Below, piece after piece: positions 27,081 through 34,959 of a DNA stretch of 64,000 nucleotides. The translations under genes and the position numbers were made by a program. Position 1 is the stretch's first letter; each line of letters opens with the position of its first letter. Origin of the DNA: Gammaproteobacteria bacterium (GTDB lineage: Bacteria; Pseudomonadota; Gammaproteobacteria; Pseudomonadales; UBA5518). Below the pieces are notes generated by a model that ran no database searches, was not told the origin of the DNA, and saw nothing but the letters and a program-made list of their open reading frames with translations. The stretch spans positions 682,001 through 746,000 of the forward strand of contig JADKDK010000004.1 in the NCBI GenBank assembly GCA_016718385.1. The letters are read 5' to 3'.

Positions 27081-27574
27081 GGATATTCGATCGCGGTGAC
27101 GACGTATTCGCGCTCCCCGGCCGGCGTATGCACGCGGATCTCGTCGTCGAGGCGCTTGCCGAGGACGGCGCGCGCGACCGGGGAATCCATGCTGATCAGC
27201 CCCTTCGCCACGTCGAACTCGTCGGGCCCGACGATGCGGTAGCGCAGCGCCTTGCCGTCCTCGTCCTCCAGCGTGATCCAGGCGCCGAAGTACACCTTGC
27301 CGTGGTCCGCGGGCGCCTCGCGCACGACCTTCACCTCGTCGAGGCGCCTGGTGAGGTAGCGCACGCGGCGGTCGATCGCGCGCAGGCGGCGCTTGCCGTA
27401 GATGTAGTCGCCGTTCTCCGAGCGGTCGCCGTTCTTGGCGGCCTCGTGCACCGCGGCCGTGACCTGCGGGCGCTCGACCTTCCACAGCTGCATCAGCTCC
27501 TCGCGCAGGCGCTGCTCGCCCTGCGCAGTGATATGGGGCGACTTCCGCGGGCCGCTCGGGCGAGGGCGGAGCAT
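27077..27574 (-). CDS. greB: Transcription elongation factor GreB
   Basis: A 165-residue factor that stimulates transcript cleavage by stalled RNA polymerase. The N-terminal coiled coil contains ENGDYIYGKRRLRAIDRRVR, with the GreB-specific YGKRRLR basic patch, and the C-terminal FKBP-like domain has PDEFDVAKGLISMDSPVARA and GKRLDDEIRV. The usual length is about 158. I chose the ATG at 27574; the upstream extension is arginine-rich and overlaps the promoter of the divergent peptidase. The stop codon TAG is supplied by the head of a hairpin repeat. Confidence 0.93.
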   Translation of the reverse strand: MLRPRPSGPRKSPHITAQGEQRLREELMQLWKVERPQVTAAVHEAAKNGDRSENGDYIYGKRRLRAIDRRVRYLTRRLDEVKVVREAPADHGKVYFGAWITLEDEDGKALRYRIVGPDEFDVAKGLISMDSPVARAVLGKRLDDEIRVHTPAGEREYVVTAIEYP

Positions 27575-27672
27575 TCGATTCCTCCGGGAGGGGTTGCGGC
27601 GCCGCACGGGCGCCATCTGGTAGACTGCACTTTATCCACCAAGCTGCCCCATTGACCAGAACGCCAGTCCCG

Positions 27673-28512
27673 ATGTCCGCCGTACTCACACGATTCCTGT
27701 TCGCGCTGCTCGTGGCGCTGGCCGCGCCGTGGGTATGCGCGCTCGAACTCGACGGCCCGCTGGTGCAGGGCGGGGTGGTGATCGGCAAGGTTGCCCCCGG
27801 CACGCGGGTCGCGCTCGACGGACGGGCGTTGCGCGTGGCCGCCGACGGCAGCTTCGTGATCGGTTTCGACCGCGATGCCCCTGTGAAGCACGTTCTGATG
27901 GCGGGTGCGGAGACACGCGAACTGCGGATCGCCCGGCGCGACTACGACATCCAGCGCGTCAACGGCATCGCGCAGCAGATCATGAGCCCCTCGGCCGAGG
28001 ACCTGAAGCGCATCCAGCGCGAGCAGTCGCTGGTGGTCGCGGCGCGCGCGCGCGACGACGCGCGCACCGATTTCGCCGCCGGTTTTGTGTGGCCGATCAC
28101 CGGGCGAATCAGCGGCGTCTACGGCAGCCAGCGCTTCTACAACGGCGAACCCTCGCGCCCGCACTACGGAGTGGACGTGGCCGCTCCCGTGGGCGCCGAG
28201 GTGCGCGCGCCGGCTCCCGGCGTCGTGACGCTGGCCGAGCCCGACCTGTTCTATTCGGGCGGTACCGTGATCATTGACCACGGTCACGCGCTGTCCTCGA
28301 GCTTCCTGCATCTCAGCAAGGTGCTGGTCGAGCCGGGGCAGCGGGTGGAGCAGGGCGAGCTGATTGCCCGCGTGGGCGCCACCGGGCGCGCCACCGGGCC
28401 GCATCTCGACTGGCGCATGAACTGGCGCGACGCCAAGGTCGATCCCCAATTGCTGGCGGGCGCGATGCCCGCCTCACCCCAGGCGCCCGTCGCAAAAGGA
28501 GACATGAACTGA
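27673..28512 (+). CDS. Exported M23-family (LytM) metallopeptidase
   Basis: A 279-residue protein with a signal peptide (about residues 1-24, RFLFALLVALAAPWVCA) and a C-terminal M23/LytM domain at about 150-260. The zinc ligands are visible in PSRPHYGVDVAAPVG (H-x3-D) and in the final HLDW motif of TGRATGPHLDWRM. Such enzymes cut peptidoglycan cross-links or activate amidases in the periplasm. A start at TTG 27652 is possible, but ATG 27673 places the signal peptide correctly. It overlaps the next gene by 1 nt (TGATG). The order M23 peptidase - Trm112-like - alaS may reflect chance. Confidence 0.87.
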   Translation: MSAVLTRFLFALLVALAAPWVCALELDGPLVQGGVVIGKVAPGTRVALDGRALRVAADGSFVIGFDRDAPVKHVLMAGAETRELRIARRDYDIQRVNGIAQQIMSPSAEDLKRIQREQSLVVAARARDDARTDFAAGFVWPITGRISGVYGSQRFYNGEPSRPHYGVDVAAPVGAEVRAPAPGVVTLAEPDLFYSGGTVIIDHGHALSSSFLHLSKVLVEPGQRVEQGELIARVGATGRATGPHLDWRMNWRDAKVDPQLLAGAMPASPQAPVAKGDMN

Positions 28513-28700
28513 TGCTGGATCCGAAACTGCTGGAAATCCTCGTCTGCCCCGTGAGCAAGGGGCCGCTGGAATACGACCGCGAGAAGCAGGAGCTGGTCTG
28601 CCGTGCGAGCGGCCTGGCCTACCCGGTGCGTGACGGCATCCCGGTGATGCTCGAGAGCGAGGCGCGCCAGCTCACGCTCGAGGAACGCGAGCGCGGCTGA
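28512..28700 (+). CDS. Trm112 / YcaR family small protein
   Basis: A 62-residue protein of the Trm112/UPF0434 family. It shows the family start LLEILVCPVSKGPLEYD and the LAYPVRDGIPVML motif. In some members two CxxC pairs bind zinc; here only single cysteines remain (ILVCPVSKG and LVCRA), so metal binding is doubtful, as in many bacterial YcaR proteins. In other systems Trm112 activates methyltransferases. It is coupled to the M23 gene through a 1-nt overlap. Confidence 0.87.
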   Translation: MLDPKLLEILVCPVSKGPLEYDREKQELVCRASGLAYPVRDGIPVMLESEARQLTLEERERG

Positions 28701-28721
28701 GAACGACGTGATTCTTCACGC

Positions 28722-28750
28722 GGGACGCCGCCTCCGGGCGTCCGTATAAT
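28722..28750 (+). promoter_or_regulatory. Candidate alaS promoter
   Basis: A perfect TATAAT at 28745-28750 lies 70 nt upstream of the alaS ATG. At 17-nt spacing the -35 would be GGGACG (28722-28727), a weak 3/6 match. A short inverted repeat (GGACGCC and GGGCGTCC, 28723-28743) sits between the two hexamers. Confidence 0.4.
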
Positions 28751-28819
28751 CCTGCGCCTTTACCGTTCCGGCCGCCCGGCCGCGGGCGGCTACCCGACGC
28801 CACACGCGGAAGCAGATCA

Positions 28820-31420
28820 ATGAATGGTGCCGAGATCAGGGAAGCTTTCCTGAGCTATTTCGAGAGCAAGGGTCACACGCGCGTGCCCAGCAGTTCGCTG
28901 GTGCCGGGCAACGACCCGACGCTGCTGTTCACCAACGCCGGCATGGTGCAGTTCAAGGACTGCTTCCTCGGTCGCGAGCAGCGCGCCTACGTGCGCGCCG
29001 CGAGCTCGCAGCGTTGCGTGCGCGCCGGGGGAAAGCACAACGACCTCGAGAACGTCGGCTATACCGCGCGCCACCACACCTTCTTCGAGATGCTCGGCAA
29101 CTTCAGCTTCGGCGACTACTTCAAGCACGACGCGATCCGTTTCGCCTGGGAATTCCTGACCGGGGTGCTCGCGCTGCCGCGCGAGAAGCTCTGGGTCACG
29201 GTGTTCCAGGACGACCTCGAGGCCGAGAAGATCTGGATCGAGGAGATCGGCGTGCCGGCCGAGCGCTGCGTGCGTCTCGGCGAGAAGTCGAACTTCTGGT
29301 CCATGGGCGACACCGGCCCCTGCGGCCCCTGCACCGAGATCTTCTACGACCACGGCCCCGGGGTCGCGGGCGGGCCGCCGGGCAGCCCCGACGAGGACGG
29401 CGACCGCTACATCGAGATCTGGAACCTGGTGTTCATGCAGTTCGAGCGCTCCGCCGACGGCAGCATGACGCCGCTGCCCAAGCCCTCGGTCGACACCGGC
29501 ATGGGGCTCGAACGCATCGCGGCCGTGATGCAGCACGTGCACTCGAACTACGAGATCGACCTGTTCCGCCGCCTGCTCGATGCCGCGCAGCAAGTCACCG
29601 GTGCCACCGATCCCGCCAGTCCCTCGCTGCGCGTGATCGCCGACCACATCCGCTCCTGTGCCTTCCTGGTGAGCGACGGCGTGCTGCCCTCGAACGAGGG
29701 GCGCGGTTACGTGTTGCGGCGCATCCTGCGCCGCGCCTGCCGCCATGGGCACAAGCTCGGTGCGCAGGACACGTTCTTCCACAAGCTCGTCGGCCCGCTG
29801 GCCGAGGCCATGGGGGATGCCTACCCGGAACTGCACGAGAAGCGCGCGCAGATCGAGAAGGTCCTGGTGCTCGAGGAAGAGCAGTTCGCGCGCACGCTCG
29901 ATACCGGCATGCGCATCCTCGAGCAGGACATCGCGGCGCTGGCGGGCGACACGCTCGACGGCGACACCGTGTTCAAGCTCTACGACACCTTCGGGTTCCC
30001 GATGGACCTCACGGCGGACATCGCGCGCGAGCGCGGCCTGCTCGTGGACGAGGAGGGCTTCGAGCGCGCTATGCAGGCACAGCGCGAACGCGCGCGCGGC
30101 GCCAGCCACTTCGCCGCCGAGCAATACGGTGACGCGGGCATTGACACGCCCACCGTGTTCACCGGCTACGAGGCGCTTGCAGGCGAGGCGCGCGTGCTCG
30201 CGCTGCTGCGCGACGGGCAGCGCGTCGACGGCCTCGCCGAGGGCGAAAAAGGCATCGTGGTGCTGGACCGCACGCCGTTCTACGCCGAGTCCGGCGGCCA
30301 GGCGGGCGATGCCGGGGTGATCGAGGCCGGGGACTGGCGCTTCGAGGTGCGTGACACGACAAAGGCGGGCGCGATCTCGCTGCACCACGGCGTCATGTCG
30401 CGCGGCACGCTGGCCGTTGGTGCCGCCGCCGATGCGCGCGTGGAGCCCGGTATCCGCCAGGCCACGGCGCTGAACCACTCCGCCACGCACCTGCTGCACG
30501 CCGCGCTGCGCCAGGTGCTGGGCGAACATGTCGCGCAGAAGGGCTCGCTGGTCGATGCCGAGCGCCTGCGCTTCGACTTCTCGCACTTCGAGGCGATGAC
30601 GCCCGCGCAGATCCGCGCCGTCGAGCGCCTGGTGAACGAGCAGATCCGCGCCAACTCCGCGGTCGAGATCCAGATCACCGACATGGACACCGCGAAGGCG
30701 AAGGGCGCGATGGCGCTGTTCGGCGAGAAATACGGTGACGAGGTGCGCGTGCTCACGATGGGCGGCGGCTTCTCGGTGGAGCTCTGTGGCGGCACGCACG
30801 TGCAGCGCACCGGCGACATCGGCCTGCTGCGCGTGACCGCGGAATCCGGCATCGCGGCCGGCGTGCGCCGCATCGAGGCGGTCACGGGCGCCAACGCGCT
30901 CGTGCTGTTCGACACGCTGGAGGCGCGCGGCGATCGCATCGCGCAGCTGCTGAAGGCCGGGCGCGACAACGCGGTCGAGAAGGTCGAGCAACTGATCGCC
31001 GCGAACCGCCAGCTCGAGAAGGAGCTGGAGAAACTGCGCGTGCAGCTCGCGAGTGGCACGGGCAGGGATCTCGCGGCCGGCGCGATCGACGTGAACGGCG
31101 TGAAAGTGCTGGCGGCGCAACTCGAGGGCGCGGACCCGAAAAGCCTGCGTACCACTATGGACCAGCTGAAGGACAAGCTCGGCACGGCCGTGATCCTGCT
31201 GGCGGCGGTCGAGGGCGACAAGGTCTCGCTGGTGGCCGGTGTCACGGGCGGACTGCAGGAGCGCGTGCGTGCCGGCGACCTGATGGCCGAGATCGCACCG
31301 CTGCTCGGGGGCAAGGGCGGCGGGCGCGCCGACATGGCGCAGGGCGGCGGCACCGATGTCGCGGCGCTGCCACAGGCGCTGCAGCGCGTGCCCGAATGGG
31401 TGCGCGCACGCCTGGCCTAG
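28820..31420 (+). CDS. alaS: Alanyl-tRNA synthetase
   Basis: An 866-residue class II synthetase that charges tRNA-Ala. Motifs include the N-terminal FLSYFESKGHTRVPSSSLVP, motif 1 and 2 regions around NDPTLLFTNAGMVQFKD and RCVRAGGKHNDLENVGYT, the Gly-rich motif 3 (PSVDTGMGLERI), the editing-domain zinc ligands HSATHLLH (HxxxH) and CGGTHVQRTGDIG (CxxxH), and a C-terminal DHHA1 domain ending GGGRADMAQGGGTD. The length is close to E. coli AlaS (876). Followed by csrA and tRNA-Ser, an order common in gammaproteobacteria. Confidence 0.98.
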   Translation: MNGAEIREAFLSYFESKGHTRVPSSSLVPGNDPTLLFTNAGMVQFKDCFLGREQRAYVRAASSQRCVRAGGKHNDLENVGYTARHHTFFEMLGNFSFGDYFKHDAIRFAWEFLTGVLALPREKLWVTVFQDDLEAEKIWIEEIGVPAERCVRLGEKSNFWSMGDTGPCGPCTEIFYDHGPGVAGGPPGSPDEDGDRYIEIWNLVFMQFERSADGSMTPLPKPSVDTGMGLERIAAVMQHVHSNYEIDLFRRLLDAAQQVTGATDPASPSLRVIADHIRSCAFLVSDGVLPSNEGRGYVLRRILRRACRHGHKLGAQDTFFHKLVGPLAEAMGDAYPELHEKRAQIEKVLVLEEEQFARTLDTGMRILEQDIAALAGDTLDGDTVFKLYDTFGFPMDLTADIARERGLLVDEEGFERAMQAQRERARGASHFAAEQYGDAGIDTPTVFTGYEALAGEARVLALLRDGQRVDGLAEGEKGIVVLDRTPFYAESGGQAGDAGVIEAGDWRFEVRDTTKAGAISLHHGVMSRGTLAVGAAADARVEPGIRQATALNHSATHLLHAALRQVLGEHVAQKGSLVDAERLRFDFSHFEAMTPAQIRAVERLVNEQIRANSAVEIQITDMDTAKAKGAMALFGEKYGDEVRVLTMGGGFSVELCGGTHVQRTGDIGLLRVTAESGIAAGVRRIEAVTGANALVLFDTLEARGDRIAQLLKAGRDNAVEKVEQLIAANRQLEKELEKLRVQLASGTGRDLAAGAIDVNGVKVLAAQLEGADPKSLRTTMDQLKDKLGTAVILLAAVEGDKVSLVAGVTGGLQERVRAGDLMAEIAPLLGGKGGGRADMAQGGGTDVAALPQALQRVPEWVRARLA

Positions 31421-31483
31421 CCGCGAGCCGGGCGGGGGGATTCGCCTCGATCGCCGTGAGTGCGAGCGAGTCGCAGTTTTCGC

Positions 31484-31512
31484 TTGGGAATCCGGGAAGG
31501 ATTCTCTATAAT
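31484..31512 (+). promoter_or_regulatory. csrA promoter and GGA-rich leader
   Basis: TTGGGA (31484-31489) and TATAAT (31507-31512) with an ideal 17-nt spacer form a good sigma-70 promoter. The leader from about 31519 to the ATG at 31600 contains six GGA trinucleotides, the last inside the ribosome binding site (AGAGGGAC). CsrA binds GGA-bearing hairpins, so autoregulation is likely. Confidence 0.65.
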
Positions 31513-31599
31513 CCCGCGCTCCCGCGGGATGGCGTAGCTCCAGGGAGGCCGGCAGGACAGCGGCGGAGGAGCGCAAGCGGCTCAAATGAGAGGGACACC

Positions 31600-31794
31600 A
31601 TGCTTATCTTGACGCGCCGGGTAGGTGAGACGTTGATGATCGGCGACAGCGTGACCATCACGGTGCTGGGAGTGAAAGGCAACCAGGTCAGGCTCGGCGT
31701 GAATGCCCCGAAGGACGTGTCGGTGCACCGCGAGGAGATCTACCAGCGCATCCAGCGCGAGCACGACGGCGAGGACAGCGAGCCCTCGAGCTAG
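31600..31794 (+). CDS. csrA: Carbon storage regulator CsrA
   Basis: A 64-residue RNA-binding dimer that represses or activates translation at GGA sites. The sequence is nearly canonical: MLILTRRVGETLMIGDSVTI with L4 and R6, and the second RNA-contact face VSVHREEIYQRI with R44. The ATG at 31600 is preceded by AGAGGGAC. The reading frame is open far upstream, but only this start gives the family N-terminus. Three hairpin repeats lie between it and the tRNA gene. Confidence 0.97.
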   Translation: MLILTRRVGETLMIGDSVTITVLGVKGNQVRLGVNAPKDVSVHREEIYQRIQREHDGEDSEPSS

Positions 31795-31797
31795 CCC

Positions 31798-31874
31798 GCA
31801 GGTCCGGCCTCAGCCGGACAAGACGTAGGTCCGGCTTCAGCCGGACAGGATGTAGGCTCCGGCTTGAGCCGGAC
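31798..31874. repeat. REP-like hairpin repeat cluster 3 (three copies, same orientation)
   Basis: Units at 31798-31819, 31825-31846 and 31852-31874, all on the plus strand, with stem CCGGCT/AGCCGG (with one CCT variant) and heads GCAG, GTAG and GTAG. The first begins three bases after the csrA stop codon. They could act as a transcription or mRNA-stability element between csrA and tRNA-Ser. Confidence 0.85.
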
Positions 31875-31892
31875 ATGGTTTTGAAGAGTTCT

Positions 31893-31983
31893 GGAGAGAT
31901 GGCCGAGTGGCTGAAGGCGCGCCCCTGCTAAGGGCGTATAGGCTAATCCCCTATCGAGGGTTCGAATCCCTCTCTCTCCGCCA
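31893..31983 (+). tRNA. tRNA-Ser (anticodon GCU)
   Basis: A 91-nt class II tRNA with the acceptor stem GGAGAGA paired to TCTCTCC, discriminator G and encoded CCA at 31981-31983. The anticodon stem-loop reads CGCCC-CTGCTAA-GGGCG, giving anticodon GCT for AGC/AGU codons. The long variable arm typical of serine tRNAs is present (TAGGCTAATCCCCTA), followed by GGTTCGAATCC in the T arm. Its place behind csrA is conserved in gammaproteobacteria, and its 3' end is a frequent integration site. Confidence 0.97.
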
Positions 31984-32035
31984 CCTTCGTTAATCTGCTG
32001 ATTTTGTTGTTGATTGTCTGATTCCTGAAGGTCTT

Positions 32036-32337
32036 TTGTGGGCTGCTTCAGCAGAGGCCTGCAATAAGCCAACGCGGAAGTCACCCTACCTTCAGCGGCG
32101 CGGCGATGGCTTCACCGCATGCATCGCGGTTCCCCACGATTTACGCGCGATCATTGGATTCGCGAGCGCACAGCGGCGCTACCCCCTGACAAGCAAGCAG
32201 CCTAGGTTCCTGCGCTGCGCTTTGGTGCCAACGCTGAGCAACTGTGCAGCGTCGCGCGCAATGCCATGACTTCAAGCAACAAGACTTCTGATGTGCTGGC
32301 GATAGATGCTGCCCCTTCGGCGCTGCGTTCAAGATAG
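32036..32337 (+). pseudogene. Remnant of a tyrosine recombinase (integrase) N-terminus
   Basis: Just 53 bp behind tRNA-Ser the plus strand encodes SPYLQRRGDGFTACIAVPHD followed by LRAIIGFASAQRRYPLT. This matches the DUF6538-like N-terminal domain of phage/island integrases (YL-x-R-R-G-x-x-x-x-x-R-x-x-V-P-x-D-L-R). After PLT the frame shifts: the next frame continues KQAA, a TAG stop, then VPALRFGANAEQLCSVARNAM, which fits the helical core-binding domain, and a second TAG follows at about 32335. The catalytic domain is missing. It marks a decayed island or prophage at the tRNA 3' end. Confidence 0.6.
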
Positions 32338-32419
32338 GTCACGCCGTCGGGCGAACGGGCAATCCGCTGAGCGGCTGTCTGCGTACCTGGTCGGAGAGCG
32401 CGCAAAAGGGAGGTCTTGG

Positions 32420-32857
32420 GTGGAGCAGGCAGACGCAGTAAAGCGTATCGAACAGCAGTTTTTCCGCGTGCTGAACGCGGTCGTGGAACCGGCGGTGCGA
32501 TTTGGAGTGGGTTCGCCGCGCTGCGCGCCCGCCGGGCTCGTGCTGCTCGAGTCGCGCGGATTCCGCAGCGGCCTGCCGCGGCGCACGCCGCTGCTCGCCA
32601 TGCACGTGCAGGGGCACCTGATCGTAGGCACCTTTCGCGGCGGGCGCTCGTTCTGGGTGAAGAACCTCGCGAAGACGCCGCAGGCGCGGTACTGGCTCGC
32701 GGGACGGCCGCGCGGGACCAGGGCCTTCGTGATCGACGCCGCGCGCAAGCGGCGCATCCCGGCCGCGCTGCCGCCGCTGATCGCCCGCATTGCGCGACTG
32801 CTGCAGGGCTTCACGCGTACCGGTTTGGCCTTCGCGATCCTCGCCCCCGTGGAGTAG
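32420..32857 (+). CDS. Deazaflavin-dependent nitroreductase/quinone reductase-like protein
   Basis: A 145-residue split-barrel protein. The segment LVLLESRGFRSGLPRRTPLL and then MHVQGHLIVGTFRGGRSFWV, NLAKTPQARYWLAGRPRG, match the Ddn-like nitroreductase/F420-dependent quinone reductase family. Proteins of this family are abundant in actinobacteria; in proteobacteria the cofactor is uncertain. GTG at 32420 was chosen since AGGGAGG lies 6 nt upstream; longer in-frame readings run into the integrase remnant. It lies in the accessory stretch behind tRNA-Ser. Confidence 0.65.
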   Translation: MEQADAVKRIEQQFFRVLNAVVEPAVRFGVGSPRCAPAGLVLLESRGFRSGLPRRTPLLAMHVQGHLIVGTFRGGRSFWVKNLAKTPQARYWLAGRPRGTRAFVIDAARKRRIPAALPPLIARIARLLQGFTRTGLAFAILAPVE

Positions 32858-32895
32858 TGCCACAGCAGCGTCAGCGAACGCTGAGTTGCTTGCGG

Positions 32896-33022
32896 TTGCG
32901 CGATTTCGCGCGCCATGCCCTTGAACAGGAAGAGCTGCGCCGGCACCGGCCGGCTCGATCTCGAACTCCAGTACGCCGTTGCCCGGCGCCTTCATGTCGA
33001 AGTTGCCCGCCAGGCGATTCGC
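32896..33022 (-). pseudogene. DUF2867-like protein remnant with internal deletion
   Basis: On the minus strand, one frame reads NFDMKAPGNGVLEFEIEPAG and a second, shifted frame reads QLFLFKGMAREIAQ immediately afterwards. In DUF2867 domains (often fused to NmrA-like SDRs) these two segments are separated by about 25 residues with the HPAG-x-x-G-x-x-Y-W-Y motif, which is missing. The junction therefore looks like a deletion with frameshift. No start codon with a binding site or remaining domain was found. The rest of the 464-bp interval 32858-33321 holds nothing I recognise. Confidence 0.4.
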
Positions 33023-33321
33023 AGGACAGATCCGACCAAATTCCAATGATCGCTTTTCAGCAGGCGCTTGGGTGTGCCGAGCGCATGCTCGCGACGCAAC
33101 CTCGAAGGGCATTGCGCAAGAAGGAGAGAAACGAAGGGAAGCGGAGTTGCAACATTCTGGCTTCTTGATGGCGGTCAATGCGCCTCCCATAGATTGCACC
33201 GTAAATGAAACGCCCAGGAGGTTGACACGACGTCGAGGGCATCAACCAGCAGTTTCGGGAGCGAGCGTCGGCGCGGCATGCGTACCGGGCAGCGGACACG
33301 CGTGGCGCTCCAGCCGGACAC

Positions 33322-33731
33322 ATGGTGAGCTTCAAGGAGTGGCGGATGTGCAGCGGCAAGCGGACAAGCATTGCAGTTCTTGTGTTGTCCCTGTTGGCAT
33401 TTGCGCAGCCGTTACTCGCGCTGAATGGCTTGACGCCGCAAATTGGAACGTGGGCAATCACGGAGGAAATCAGCGGCAAGCCAGGGCGCGGCTTTCAGAT
33501 TGACGTGCAGAATGACATTCTGGTCTTGTAGTTTTTATGTATTGCAGAACGACTGTCAGTCCGCAACCGCCGGAGTTCAAGTGTGTGGTCGATGGGCCAG
33601 GTCCGCTGGAGGGCATGGACATTTATGTCAGCGTGGAACGGAATGGATTTGAAGGCGACTATTACGGCTCACTGAGCGGGCAGCAACGAGGGATCGTCTA
33701 TGATCATCCGGGGCCGTGTCATGAAGCGTAG
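33322..33731 (+). pseudogene. Frameshifted exported protein
   Basis: The first frame (33322-33531) has a signal peptide (TSIAVLVLSLLAFAQPLLAL) and the motif GKPGRGFQIDVQND, then stops. The reading resumes in other frames: SFYVLQNDCQSAT directly at the break, and later PPEFKCVVDGPGPLEGMD with NGFEGDYYGSLSGQQRGI, ending at TAG 33729-33731. At least two frameshifts are needed to join these pieces, so the gene is broken. The phrase W-x-x-x-E-x-x-G-x-P-G-R-G-F-Q is common in exported proteobacterial proteins of unknown role. The end overlaps the start of the IPTL-CTERM gene by 11 bp. Confidence 0.5.
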
Positions 33732-34851
33732 CCGGCTGTTCATCCTGTGTGCCCTGACCGTTTCGCACGCGGCGCTGGCCGACTTGATCGACAACGGTGA
33801 CGGAACGGTTACGGATACCTCGACGGGCCTGATGTGGCTGCAGAACCCCAAGCAGGCTGGAGCGCCGATGTCATGGACTGACGCGCTCGCCTGGGCCGAC
33901 GACCTCGATTTCGCCGGCCACACCGATTGGCGACTGCCCGGCGCCGGCTTCCTGCCGTCAGGAGCGTTCTGCGTTGAGGGAGGAACTTTGAGCAATGGCG
34001 GCTGCAATCAGGGCTACTACATTTCCCGCCCCGGCGCCCAGCTTGCGACGCTGTACCTGAACACCCTGGGGAATCAGCCGTATTGCTCGTTTGACTATCT
34101 GATCACGGAAGGGAACTGGCCTGTCTGCGGCGAGTCGGACAGAAATGCGAACTGGACGAATCCGAGCATTGGCGGGCCGTTTGTCGATGTGAATGGCCGG
34201 TTCTGGCTGAACCAAGGGATTGTCGGGTTTCTCGCCATGTACTTCGACATGGTCACGGGCGTGCAGGGGGCTGATACCCCATCCCAGCCCGCCGCTTACC
34301 CATGGGCAATCAGGGGCGAGCGGCCTAGGGCCGATCTCTCGATCACCATGACGGATGGCGTGACATCGCTGGACTCCGGCGATTCGGTCACCTACACCAT
34401 CGTCATCGCCAACGCGGGGCCGGACGCCGCGCCGAATACCGTCTTCCGCGACATGATGCAGGGGGGCGTGGTGCTAGTCGACAACATAACATGGACATGC
34501 ATCGGTTCGGGTGGGGTCACCTGTCCAGCGTCGGGTGTCTACTTTCCCCTACAGATCATGGATCTGCCTGTCGGCGGGACGCTCACATACACCGTTACTG
34601 CAACCGTCACCGCTGAGGAGACTGGCTCGGTCACCAATACGGCGACCGTGACACCTTCCCCCGACATCGAAGACCCGGATCCCGCGAACAACACGGCCAC
34701 CGATATGAACACGGTTTCCGGTGCCCCGACCCCGGCACCGGGTGCCAGGGCCATTCCCACGCTCTCCGAATGGGGCTTGATCATTCTTGCGGGCGTGACG
34801 GCCCTCCTCGGGATTGCCCGGTCACGTCGTCGCAGCAACTCTCCGCTCTGA
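33721..34851 (+). CDS. IPTL-CTERM surface protein with DUF1566 and DUF11-like domains
   Basis: A 376-residue exported protein. A signal peptide (FILCALTVSHAALA) is followed by a DUF1566/Lcl-type domain at about 22-200 (NGDGTVTDTSTGLMWLQN, HTDWRLPGAGFL), a DUF11-like Ig repeat at about 205-330 (SGDSVTYTIVIANAGPDAAP, PDPANNTATDMN), and the C-terminal sorting signal IPTLSEWGLIILAGVTALLG with a basic tail. IPTL-CTERM tails are processed by an exosortase-like system; no such enzyme is in the window. The composition looks less GC-rich than the flanks, in line with transfer. Confidence 0.83.
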   Translation: MKRSRLFILCALTVSHAALADLIDNGDGTVTDTSTGLMWLQNPKQAGAPMSWTDALAWADDLDFAGHTDWRLPGAGFLPSGAFCVEGGTLSNGGCNQGYYISRPGAQLATLYLNTLGNQPYCSFDYLITEGNWPVCGESDRNANWTNPSIGGPFVDVNGRFWLNQGIVGFLAMYFDMVTGVQGADTPSQPAAYPWAIRGERPRADLSITMTDGVTSLDSGDSVTYTIVIANAGPDAAPNTVFRDMMQGGVVLVDNITWTCIGSGGVTCPASGVYFPLQIMDLPVGGTLTYTVTATVTAEETGSVTNTATVTPSPDIEDPDPANNTATDMNTVSGAPTPAPGARAIPTLSEWGLIILAGVTALLGIARSRRRSNSPL

Positions 34852-34959
34852 GCCCGCAGCAGCAATACCGGCCCTGTCCATTCGGTATCAGGCTGCTCGC
34901 GGTTCCTGTTCTTCGAGAGGGCGGTTGGCACGGTCGTGACTGAAGGGAGACGACGGTAC

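Noticed and set aside
28817..31585. 922-residue minus-strand open frame opposite alaS
   Set aside because: Antisense shadow of alaS; no domain pattern.
31791..32084. Minus-strand frame across tRNA-Ser with the phrase ERGIRTLDRGLAYTPLAG
   Set aside because: This is the antisense translation of the tRNA and the hairpin repeats, a well-known false protein in databases.
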